The translations under genes and the position numbers were made by a program. A stretch of DNA of 64,000 nucleotides from Oscheius dolichura. Its lineage: Eukaryota; Nematoda; Chromadorea; Rhabditida; Rhabditidae. Shown here piece after piece: positions 35,156 to 44,765 of the stretch. The notes below the pieces were generated by a model. The model did no database searches and was not told the DNA's origin. It was given only the letters and a program-made list of their open reading frames with translations. The DNA is taken from positions 7,440,001-7,504,000 of the forward strand of contig OW051496.1 in assembly GCA_932521035.1 (NCBI GenBank), read 5' to 3'. Position 1 is the first letter of the stretch, and each line of letters starts with the position of its first letter.

Positions 35156-35668
35156 TCATCGGGTGCCCCTCTTCTTGGCAGCCTCGACCATCTCGTCCTG
35201 TAGCATCTCCATGAGGGCGATCCTCTGCCGGGTGCGACCGTCCATGTCGAAGACGAGGGTGCTCTTCTTCCAGTAGTTGTCGCGGGCCCGCTCCCAGTCC
35301 CAGGGAGCCTTCTTATGAGTCCGGTCGAACCAGATCTCCATCTTATTGAAGCTCCAATAGCAGGCATAGCAGAATAAGACGGCCCAGATGCCCGTGAGCA
35401 CAATCAGCGGGTAGACCTCGTAGGCATGGCCGAGACGGCGCAGCATGAACGTCGTCGGCAGGTCGCCTAGCTGAGGAGGCTGGTACTTCTTAGCCAGGGC
35501 AGGGTCACGCGACCAGTTACGCTCGTACGAGAAGTGACCCTAATTATAGTTTAAGGGAGAGAAGGGGCATACCTTCTCGTTGGAAGCGACGGATAGCTGC
35601 TGACGGGCAGGAGGGATTTTGCCGGACAGCTGCCGGACGAAAGGGCGAAGAGAGAAACGAGACAACAT
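35156..35668 (-). CDS. NDUFA4: NDUFA4/B12D-family mitochondrial protein
   Basis: Two exons. ATG 35668 begins MLSRFSLRPFVRQLSGKIPP, an Arg-rich, acid-free amphipathic N-terminus typical of a mitochondrial presequence. It is joined by a short intron at about 35540-35570 to GHFSYERNWSRDPALAKKYQ. A single transmembrane helix follows (YPLIVLTGIWAVLFCYACYW), then SFNKMEIWFDRTHKKAPWDW and ERARDNYWK, which match the NDUFA4 pattern (helix, S-x-x-K-x-E-x-W-D-R, P-x-x-W). The product is about 159 residues. NDUFA4 is now regarded as a cytochrome c oxidase subunit. Its 3' end converges on the + gene with only 40 bp between stops; both poly(A) signals lie in that gap. Confidence 0.8.
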
Positions 35669-36289
35669 CTTCTTGGGAAAGCGGTAATTACAATGGATAG
35701 ACAGTTTGGAAGAGGTCTTCTGTTTACTGGATTTCTCTGGTTAAAAACGGTCAGCTGGAGGATGACTTGGCATTTGTTGACCAGTCGATGTGCCACTCGT
35801 CCTATCCTAGATTGCTAGAGGAGAGAACTACTGGGCCAATCATCCAGGAGATCCGTGGTGTGCGGGCACAAACGCTCCAGGGGCTGGATGATGCGTTAGC
35901 CACCCGACCCTGGGGGCGGAGCGGACGGGAGTTCCCGCTCGGGGGGACACCCTGCGAACGACCACGTAGTTTCTATTGAATAAACTATTAGTATTCTTAT
36001 TCGTATTATTAGTTCTACTGAGTATTAGTCTACGCCACGATAGTAGTGAGTCACAGTTAGATAGTACATAGCCGGAAGGGACGGCCATGTAACGGATGGC
36101 CCGGACAACCTGGATGGACCACTGTTGAGGAAATTAGGATGCTGACGGTCAAAAGAGACAGAGAGTAATTATAAATCATTTCATAGAATAGAAAATGATA
36201 TTTACAAAGTATAAAAACATGGGGGACAGAGTGTAATAACAGGGGATATCAGCGCCTATCAAGGCCACACGATTATGGGGCGAGGGAGG

Positions 36290-36335
36290 AGAAGGAAGAG
36301 GAAGAGGAGGAGGAGGAGGAGGAGGAGGAGGAGGA
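36290..36335. repeat. (GGA)n purine microsatellite
   Basis: An imperfect then perfect GGA/GAA repeat, about 40 bp, within the non-coding stretch 35669-36603. No gene is supportable in that stretch. A strand-asymmetric purine run of this kind can form triplex or G-rich structures. Confidence 0.9.
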
Positions 36336-36603
36336 CTCCTTTTCGGGGCACGGGGAGTTATGTGCCAATTAAGTGGAAACCAAGTGATGTAAAGCAGGAG
36401 AAGCAGCAGAAATATCTATGAAGCCTATTCTAAATATTCGGGAGGATGAAGTAAAATGAGAGACTCGTACTAAACTATGACGAAAACCTCGGAGGAACAG
36501 GAGTGAACCGGATGAATTACGAGTAGATGCCTATAGGGAAAGAACATACTGTGGCAGAGATTGGAATTGTCGGGGGAGGGGGAGAGGTCAGGGTTTGTAC
36601 TGT

Positions 36604-38503
36604 CTAGGCGGGCAGTTCGATCTCGTCGAATTCACCCATCGGCTCGTCTCCAATACGGTAGAACTGAGGCGGACGATCGGCTCCCTGGAAACGGGGCGCT
36701 TTAAAAAAAGGAGAGGCAGGTCTCTCACATCATCCATTTCAATATCCAACTGTTGTGGGGCGTCATCCGGCATGGGGGCGACTCTCTGTTGGTCTGTGTC
36801 GACGGCCCTCGGGACGGGCACATTCTCCCGCAGAAGGGGCTGCCCCATCGGCTGGGCCATTTGAGGCATGGGGAAGGCCCACAGATTGGACGGGTTCGCG
36901 CCGGGATAGTGCTGCAGAGCCTGCATGATGATGTCGCCGGCCATCTGCTCCAAACGATGCTGGAAGGCTAGGGTAAGAAAGGATCAATGAAAACTACTCA
37001 CGGGGATATTTCTCCTTCTGAGGTGGTAAGGATAACGGCGTCTGAGGGCCTGGACGAAGGGAGGCTGCCCCGCAGCGTCGTTTGGCTGTTGCTGGCCGTC
37101 GTTTACTTCGATCTCGGCCTGGCCGGGAGGAGGAGGAACCTCGGCGGCTCTGTCGTGGCGAGACCTCTTGGCAATCATGTGTTTCAGTCGATCCTCTCCA
37201 TATTCACAGACAACTGCCTAAAACTCTCAATATCTTCTTTAAAAGAGGAGGAACTTGCCTGTTTCTTGCGATTCAGGGCATTCAACAGGGCGACGGCCTG
37301 TTCTCCCGGGGTCACATTGGGATAAGTGCAGTTCCTCAGGAGGACCAGTTCCACACCGAGTTTCTAAAAGTTAACATTATTTTACCGTAGCCTTCAAAAA
37401 CAGTCGTAATCCCCATCGGCCGCGTGGCGGTGGCATAAAACCAGCCAGAAAACTGCTGGGCTACCCGATTATAAAAAGTACAGCCATCGAAAAAATTTCT
37501 GCGCCCGGTCTCAGCGGCCCCGGCTAAAAGTGCACATGTACTCTTCCCCTACGCAAACCACGGCGGATCCTCATGTCGCGTTCGTTTTGAACAAGCAAGC
37601 TCATGGCGAGAGAAGGCCGTTGCGGCGGCGAGGGGAACGGCTGATTGCCATTGGTGGAACACTCTTTTTGCTCTCATATGATCTATTTCGTCTTCTCGGC
37701 GTTGTGTTCTTTGGTATAAAAGTAATGGTCATCTAAAATTGGCCAAATTTGTTTCAGGAGGACGAGAGACGCTCGTAGTAGTGCAATTGCACCTGCTCTG
37801 ATATGGAGGGGCGCCTCAAGGACGGTGTCCTCCCCTGTTCTCCGAAATCTGTCAGGACTACTCAGGATATCGATAGAAATGTATTCCAAAGTATATCCTT
37901 TCTATGGAGAGACGCTAGTCCTCGAAAGTGCCCCTTTGACCCCGCGACGGCTCCCAGATCTTATCTCCTTCCCAGCTCCTACTGTAACCGGTAATTATAC
38001 GGCTGGGACCTTTTATTACCCCAATAGCCGTCCCTTTAACCTATCCTGTCTTCAAATAAAGGTAGATTGTCATTTAAACGGAGGACTCACGTCGATGGTT
38101 CTCTCGAGATTGTCGACGTCTTTGATGTCGAAGGCTACGTTGACGAATTCTATCGATTTGATTCGCCACGCCCGCACGTGAACAATTCCCCGAAGAACAC
38201 GAGCAAATGTCGGATAATTTGCCTGAATTTTGCTGTTTTTAAACAAAAAATATAAGCAAAAACTCACGGCAAAGGGACGAATATCACATTTGGAATGGAA
38301 TTGAAGGATGTATTTGTGGGAGGCGGTCATCATGACGGAGAGACGGTCCGGCGCGAGGCCAGCCGCGTACATAAATGATATTCCTAGAAGGAGGATAAGC
38401 TATATAGTTAAAAGGGGAAGGAGGTACCTCTTAAGAATGTTTTGCCCGAAGTTTTGAGGAGCATCTTCTCCGTGGCCAGGGCGACGAGACTTTTGACTAG
38501 CAT
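36604..38503 (-). CDS. Unrecognised multi-exon protein with Pro/Gln-rich C-terminus
   Basis: ATG 38503 begins MLVKSLVALATEKMLLKTSG, then across 40-50-bp introns FMYAAGLAPDRLSVMMTASH and RVLRGIVHVRAWRIKSIEFV. The middle (37500-38050) is unresolved. Downstream exons give FSGWFYATATRPMGITT, KLGVELVLLRNCTYPNVTPG and EQAVALLNALNRKKQ. These are followed by basic and Pro/Gln-rich segments (RSRHDRAAEVPPPPG, GQPPFVQALRRRYPYHLRRR) and a helix EQMAGDIIMQALQHYPGA. The end is acidic: GEFDEIELPA. One intron (37167-37258) has a consensus GC donor, CAG|GCAAGT. No known domain recognised. The N-terminal and C-terminal parts could be two genes, since the central join is not shown. Confidence 0.5.
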
Positions 38504-39345
38504 GGCACCCGTTGGAGGTTAAATTATCTGGAATTGGGGAATACGGTAATTAATAGGGAGCAGAGGGAGAGAGCAGAGAGCAAGTCTGTGAAGTCCCACG
38601 AAACAATCTCTGAGCCTATGCAAACAGCTGATAAGAAGAACAATGAGGGCATGGGAGACGGAACGCCACCCTCTCCTTCTCCCTGATAGGGCGCGTCTAC
38701 TCCGAATTTCGGGGAATTTCAGAGTTTTAGAGACCGGGAAGAGATCCTTAGCAAGGAAATAAAATAAAACACTATCCATTTAAATCTAGGAAAAGCTAAA
38801 ATCCGCTTAGAAAGCAAGCGAAGAATCGAGACGCTGCTTTCCTATCCCAACCACTATTCCAGGAACGCATCGCTCCTTTCGAAATTCAAAAACAGGGTAC
38901 TTTTCAGCTTTTTGTATTTTCCTTCTAATCTAGTTCATCCAGGTGTCGTTTAAAAGCTAGAAAATTGTCTCCCGGCCAGCTGAAAATTGGCAGAGAAAGT
39001 CGCGTCTCTAATGAACAGACGCTAGCAGTTGAAATCCTCAAACTTTTCTATTTCCCCGACTAAAACTTGGCCCCTTTTTTGATATTCTACACCTTCTAGC
39101 AGCGAAACAAAGAAAAACGGGCAGAAATAAAAAGAATGGAAACGATTGTCGAAAAGAAATGTAGGAATGATCTCAACGACCGGAAAGTGCAGCTGGAGTA
39201 TTCCCCCTACGAACCCAGCGCCTCACGGCGTAAACAGCGGGCAGCCGTCGTTGTCTGCACTACATAAAATGTCTCTTTTCACCTGTTTATAGACTCTACA
39301 ATATTAAATTATGAGATCAGAAGGACTAGTCGGCAAGGGGGGAGA
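38504..39345. other. Intergenic, no gene seen
   Basis: About 840 bp upstream of the Pro/Gln-rich gene and beyond the 3' end of the transporter gene. It includes AT-rich blocks and an AATAAA near 38760. No open frame with recognisable content. Confidence 0.5.
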
Positions 39346-41365
39346 TCACTGATAGTCGCGGAGAGACTTGAACCCGACAATCCAGGTGACAGCGACGATG
39401 GCTGTCACTATGAAGTTAACAATCCACAGTAGATACTGTCCGTAGGAGGTGAACATCATCCTGAAAGTCGAAATGTTTAAGGGAAGGGCCAAGAATCCTA
39501 CGAGGCGTAGATGGGCCCGACGAATGACATGGCGTCGTCCACGACCACGATGGCCCCCTGGAGGAGAGTCTGAATTAGCTTATTACTGGGGGAGATCGGG
39601 GGAGGACAACCTGGTCGATGTTTCCCAAGACCTTCGAATAAATTGTATCAATGGCCACTCCTCCAAGGGTGAAGCCGATCCCGTTTGTCACTACATTCGG
39701 CACCTGGTAGGGGTAGAGGGAGGTGGCTTGGGCCGTGTGGCACCAGGAGTATTCCGTGGGATCGCAGCCGGTTTCAGAGGTTGCTAAAGAGTTATTTCAG
39801 CAGGGAAGGACGAGGCTCTCTCCTACCATTATAGGGAGACAGAGGATGGCTGTCAAACGGATAAGGATAGGACACTAGGTAGAAACATAGGCAGAGAACC
39901 AGGGTGGTGAAGAAAAAGACCCTCGGAGTGATCCTAAACACCTTCTTCTCGGGACCATTAAAGACAGACCTTTTCGTGCAGGGGGTGAGAATGGCGACAA
40001 CAACACAGCCGGTGGCCAGGACGCCTACAACGGCCGCGGAAGCCGACCCGACGAGGACTGTCTTCTGTCCGTCCAAGTCAAAAAGACTCATTTGCATCGG
40101 GCTGGAGACGCTGTAAACAATAGGGAATTATTCGAATATTTGAGGGAAGCCGCCTACACTTGTATTGTTGTTATGGAAAAACGGATGTTGACCTTCTGCA
40201 ACCAGAGGAGGAGGATCAGCCACCAGTGGACATCGAGATTGCGGACGACGGCCAGCTTCTGTTTGAATGTTTCCCAGGTCCAGTCGAACCCATCTGAAAG
40301 AGGGGAAATGGGGGAATTCGTGGCCTTCTCTACCTTGCTGGACATTTCGGGGGATATCCTCCAAGGTGTAGTGGATGATAAACATTGAGCCGGCGTTGAT
40401 GGTCCAGGCCATCCAGATCGGTGCCGAGTAGATGTTAAAAGCTATCCCGGGGATCAGTTTCCACCCGGGGTACGGCACCAAGGCGAACAGCATTTGACAC
40501 ACTACAGCAACTTTCGATATAATAAAGGGATTTACAAGGCCCGATGATGACAGACAGGAGCCCAGCAAGGGACATGCAGGAGTAGGCCCGCACCCTGTCC
40601 GCCTTGCTGCTCACGTAGACCATGTAGACTCGCATTACCGTAGCCGAACCTGATTTTTAAATAAGAAGATCAGGATACAGTACTGACTGCTGGCTATTCC
40701 AAAACAAATGTAGCAGGTCATCATGACGAATCGCCTGTTTTCCGGGAACAGCTCGACGCAAAGGTACAGAGTTCCTGCCAGCTGGGCCAGGACTCTACCC
40801 GCCTGCAGAGGGCCTCTACAATTTACTCTTTCTCTTCTGGAAAAGATAAAAATAGTCACTTGACACTGTTCGTCTTATATGTCCAGTAGGAGAAGAGAAT
40901 AGCAGAGACGGCGTGTCCCAGCTGGGAGAAGGAGGTGCAGAGACCGAAGAAGGAGGACGTCGCCCTCTTGTCTATCTGGAAAAGACTCACCTTGTTGTTA
41001 TTCTCGGAGAATGGCGGGTACCTCTTTCATGTAGGGCCATTCAGACTGGCCGATGACGGTGCCCTCAATGGAGCCGAGGAACATTACCACACAGGCCATG
41101 ATGATCAGTCTCCAATTCGTCTCCGGATCATTTTCTATATGAACAAGGTCAAAAATAGAAGGTGGAGTACTCAATAATAGTCTAAAAAGAGTGCTCACCT
41201 TCCCTTGCCGGTTGTCCCTCTTCTAATGGCAGCTCACTGGTCAAGGCTCCAAGTTCCCCTTGGTTAGAAACTCCTCCGAAACCTACTTTCCCTCTCCGGA
41301 GAGGTGTCCTTCTCCTCTCGATAGACCATGGCCGCAGAAGACGCGGCGGAACTCTCCGCATCCAT
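39346..41365 (-). CDS. Major facilitator superfamily transporter, MFSD8/CLN7-like
   Basis: Many short exons on the minus strand. A plausible start is ATG 41365 (MDAESSAASSAAMVYREEKD), giving a hydrophilic N-terminus with SELPLEEGQPARE. NDPETNWRLIIMACVVMFLG then leads into TM1. Further membrane segments are SSFFGLCTSFSQLGHAVSAI, RVLAQLAGTLYLCVELFPEN, AYSCMSLAGLLSVIIGP, the segment VGSASAAVVGVLATGCVVVA, FFFTTLVLCLCFYLVSYPYP and, at the end, QYLLWIVNFIVTAIVAVTWI followed by FKSLRDYQ. About 12 helices can be assembled. The NWR...SIEGTVIGQSEWPY start and the C-terminal GPIYAS resemble nematode MFSD8-type transporters, which in vertebrates are lysosomal (CLN7). Substrate unknown. The exact ATG is uncertain because an upstream frame is also open. 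Confidence 0.7.
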
Positions 41366-42163
41366 GTCTTACCTTTTGGAGGGAGTGGGGGCCTTGTCAG
41401 TTTGTCCTTATCTTCTTCTTTTTTCCTTTCGTAGACACTACTGGTGAATTTATGAGAGAAAGAGACAAAGAATAAAAGCACAGGCCCTGTTTTGATGGAC
41501 GAATAACATGGAGAAGGCGGACGGCGGGGGGAGAGAGAGCAGTGGTCAATCGATTTGTGATAGATGAACACGGTTAGTAAAAAGGGAAAGGCAAACAATG
41601 GGCAGACGGCTGGAAAGGGACAGCACAGGGGTTTCCCAAGGAGACGCCGAGGAGAAGGCGGCCGGCAGCAATTAGCCTGTCAAGCGCCTTCTCTGATATG
41701 ATTCCGGAAAGCCAAACAAGTGGCATAATAAGGAGTAGTAGGTCTATAAATAGATCCCCGGATGTTTATCTGATATGTGGCGGGGAAGAGGAGAACGGGC
41801 CTGACGTCTCCTCCCCCAGCTCTGGGGAACTTCTCCCAGCTCCTGACACATGGCTCCCTCATCTCGACAAGGAGCAGACATCAGGGAGGATGACTGTTCG
41901 GAGCATCTTCTTCTCCTCGCTTTCCGGCATATTGTAAGGACGCCAAAGATTAGCATCGTTTCCCCTCTTTTAAATGGGGATGTCTTCGTTTTCCCGGCTG
42001 ATGTGGCCCCGGGAGTGGCTCATCGGCCGATTACTAACTAGACCAACCACCAGACATTTCTAGTTTTGGTACCAACTCGTTCGAAAGAGAAAGGAACAGT
42101 GACCCTCCCTAATAAATAAATTGAAATAGTGTCTCAACATCTTTATTATCATCTTTAGTTCTT
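41366..42163. other. Intergenic, no gene seen
   Basis: About 800 bp between the transporter and the F-box gene, both on the minus strand. It contains possible 5' leader sequence of the transporter (41400-41480). No independent gene can be supported. Confidence 0.45.
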
Positions 42164-43729
42164 CTATTCCTGATCCTCGCCATCCGATCGACAGCAGTCG
42201 CAGCGGACATGATCCTCCGCCACGGGGTAACCCTTTCCGTATTCCACCTCCACGTAGTGGGCATACGTTTCCAAGACGATTTTACAGTAGTAGCCGTCAT
42301 TCATTTCCAATACCCAAATGAATTCATCCGGAGTCATCCAGGCTTCCCTGATTGCCAAGTTGACCTTCCGAAAGATCTGCATCATTCCGTGGCTACAGAA
42401 GTCTTCGGCATACATGTTGAGGCTGAACTTTTGCAACTTGGACTGAGGCCGGGAACGGGGAACCTAAAAAGATGAGCGTCTCCTTTAGTGTTCTCTTCCT
42501 ACCTGTAGAATAGTCCGAAGCATCTCGTAGGCTTGGAGACGCGGCGGTGTATAAGAAATCTGGATATCCACTTCCGAAAAGGTGGAAAGGAGCCTTGGCG
42601 CCGCTTCTTGTACATCATTTGGTTCCAGGTCGACTACTACATTCCTCTGAAATCAAAAGACTATCAGGGTTCTACGGTTACTGCACTAGCCGAGAGAATC
42701 CTCTCCTCCCCTGGCATAGTCTTTAATGTTTCCACAGATTGACACTAAAAATGCCCGGCCCCCCACAGTTGTCCATTTTTTAAAGGAAGCCTACCACATG
42801 GTTCGGTTGGAAGAGAGCCTGGTGGTTCTGGCTGTCCACAACGACAACTACTGGATTCAAAATCTTGATAAGAGCCACACATTCTTCTGTAGTCCACGTC
42901 GCAATATTAAGAGCTTCACATGTAACACGATGTTTCTTCAACAGACGATAGGCCACATCGAATGGTCCTTCCTGACCTGAAAAAAGAAACATTCAGTGAC
43001 AAGGAGAGAATCCACTGACCCAGCATTGTAAGGTAAGAGACTCGAGTCCCATGGAGGTCTTCGACATCCACTACCCCGTAGTTATGCAAGTGGAGATAGG
43101 GTTTCTCGTCGTTGAATTTCAAGGTGAAGCGGCGGCCGTCCAGGTGGACAGAGATGTTCCGGCTCTTCCGGATGAGCTCGTTCACACCGCGGCATGTCGA
43201 CTGGAGACGAAAATAACTGGTGGAGTCGAGCTGGAACAGCTTTCGAGGTAACAAATTAAATGAAGCAGACCTTCGTGAAGACTTTCTCAAGAAGAGAAGG
43301 GTTCAAACCAGCCAATGGGAAGTGCGGCTCCGTCTCGTCTTCACCCGGTCCCGGCTCTTTCTTCCCAACAACCTTCCAGATGTCTTCGTCCTTTGACAGT
43401 TCAGAGAGATCCCGAGGACCGCCTTCCTCTTCACTCGTCCTCTTCTCTTTGCTGGCCCTGTCGTCCTCGCCTCCTCCACTTCCCGTTTCCAGATCCTGCC
43501 CAAGGTGTCCGAGACTTTCCGTCTTCTCCTCTTCTTCATTTTCCTTCCGCTGCTCGATCACTTCCTTCATCCTGCCCATCATCCCGTCGTCCCTGTCCTC
43601 CAGCCGCTTGACCACCTCCTCCAACCGCGTCGTCAGCCGCTCCTCCATTTGGAGCATCCCGCTCTTCAGTCCGGTCACCTCGTCCATCAGTCGATTCAAG
43701 AGCAACTCCATCTTGTTTCCTTCAGCCAT
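42164..43729 (-). CDS. F-box protein with N-terminal coiled coil
   Basis: ATG 43729 opens a 150-residue first exon. It is a highly charged coiled coil (MELLLNRLMDEVTGLKSGML, EERLTTRLEEVVKRLEDRD) and an acidic linker, then the start of an F-box (FPLAGLNPSLLEKVFTK). After a short intron the F-box continues LFQLDSTSYFRLQSTCRGVN, followed by beta/leucine-rich sequence: ISVHLDGRRFTLKFNDEKPY, VAYRLLKKHRVTCEALNIAT and ECVALIKILNPVVVVVDSQN. The end reads FSLNMYAEDFCSHGMMQIFR to SDGEDQE at 42164. Nematode F-box proteins are substrate adaptors of SCF ubiquitin ligases. The C-terminal half resembles a diverged nematode F-box-associated region, but I cannot name the domain. The N-terminal coiled coil is unusual for the family. 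Confidence 0.72.
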
Positions 43730-43935
43730 GGGGACTGCCGCACGACAAGACGAAGATTATAAAAAAATCTCAAGTGAGATTTAGAACTATTTACCTGTGA
43801 ACTGACAGGTAATCCGCAGGTGATGGCAGGTATTGAGTAGATTATACCTAACCGTCGGCCGCCGACAAGTCGAAACAAGGAACTTTAGAGCAAAAGTGAA
43901 CCAAGAGAGGAGATTTATTGGGATACTGTATCTCT

Positions 43936-44433
43936 TCAATTGAGGCAATCGACGTCTTCGTTTTCGTATCTGGTGTCCAAATTGAGGTTTCCGAGGTCGT
44001 GGGCCTTGTCGGCCTTCGGGCCTTCGTAAACGGCTGAGTCGGGAATTTTGATTCCCGTTTTTCTGTAACAGGGCTGGAAGTAATTCTCATTAATTGAACA
44101 ACCATGAATGTCTTACCCCATCATAGTTACACTTGTGGTAGACATTCACTTTAGGGTCAATGAGGGACATCTCCGTGTCTGTTCCATGTAGTTCGAATCG
44201 GCCGTCCTTATCGGTCACAACTTCATCGAGCTGATCATCAAGGACTGGAAGATAAAACGGTTAAGTAGAGGCAGATAACTCATACTTGGGTCCTTCTCAA
44301 ACAGCTTCACCCTGATGCCAACAGCGGCCGTCCCATTACAGGTCAGTTGTCCCTTGACGGCGACGGATTGTTCCGTTCCCAAAAAGGGGATCGAAGCAGC
44401 CAGGCCGAAGAGAACCGGAAGAAGACGAAGCAT
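43936..44433 (-). CDS. Transthyretin-like (TTR/TTL) secreted protein
   Basis: Nematode-specific family of secreted transthyretin-fold proteins (C. elegans ttr genes; some bridge phosphatidylserine or act at the cuticle). ATG 44433 starts a signal peptide, MLRLLPVLFGLAASIPFLG. The mature part has VAVKGQLTCNGTAAVGIRVK and LFEKDPS. Short introns join this to LDDQLDEVVTDKDGRFELHG and DPKVNVYHKCNYDG, then PCYRKTGIKIPDSAVYEG. The end is ENEDVDCLN. The GxL.C...P..G..V.L.E and D..G.F...G blocks, and the paired Cys residues, are the family hallmarks. About 138 residues, normal length. It lies between the F-box gene (207 bp) and kinase 1 (333 bp) on the same strand. Confidence 0.92.
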
Positions 44434-44765
44434 GGTTCAAAATGGGAGACAATAATTGGGCCTGCCCGTTTTAAACGGGGACTTTGCTCTGACGTGGCCG
44501 GGGGGTTGCTCATCCTCCGATTATTAGCTGAACCAAAATAAAATGAGCAATGGCGGCAAACTGTCTTCTATTTTACAGACCAATTGCTTTGGCACACTAG
44601 GAGGGAGGAAGGGGAACAAGGAGGGAGGAGACCTCTTATCCCCGGGATGCCCTCTATCCTCCATTACAAAGGGACGAGGATCTACTGAAGGCTCTAACAA
44701 GACACATGTTTATTACCGTGAAATTGAGATCATGGTCAAATAAATAGAAAGGTATTAGAGGGTCG

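Noticed and set aside
43260..43784. A 174-codon Ser/Pro-rich + strand frame
   Set aside because: It lies exactly antisense to the first exon of the coiled-coil F-box gene. Its bias is the mirror of the Glu/Lys-rich coiled coil.
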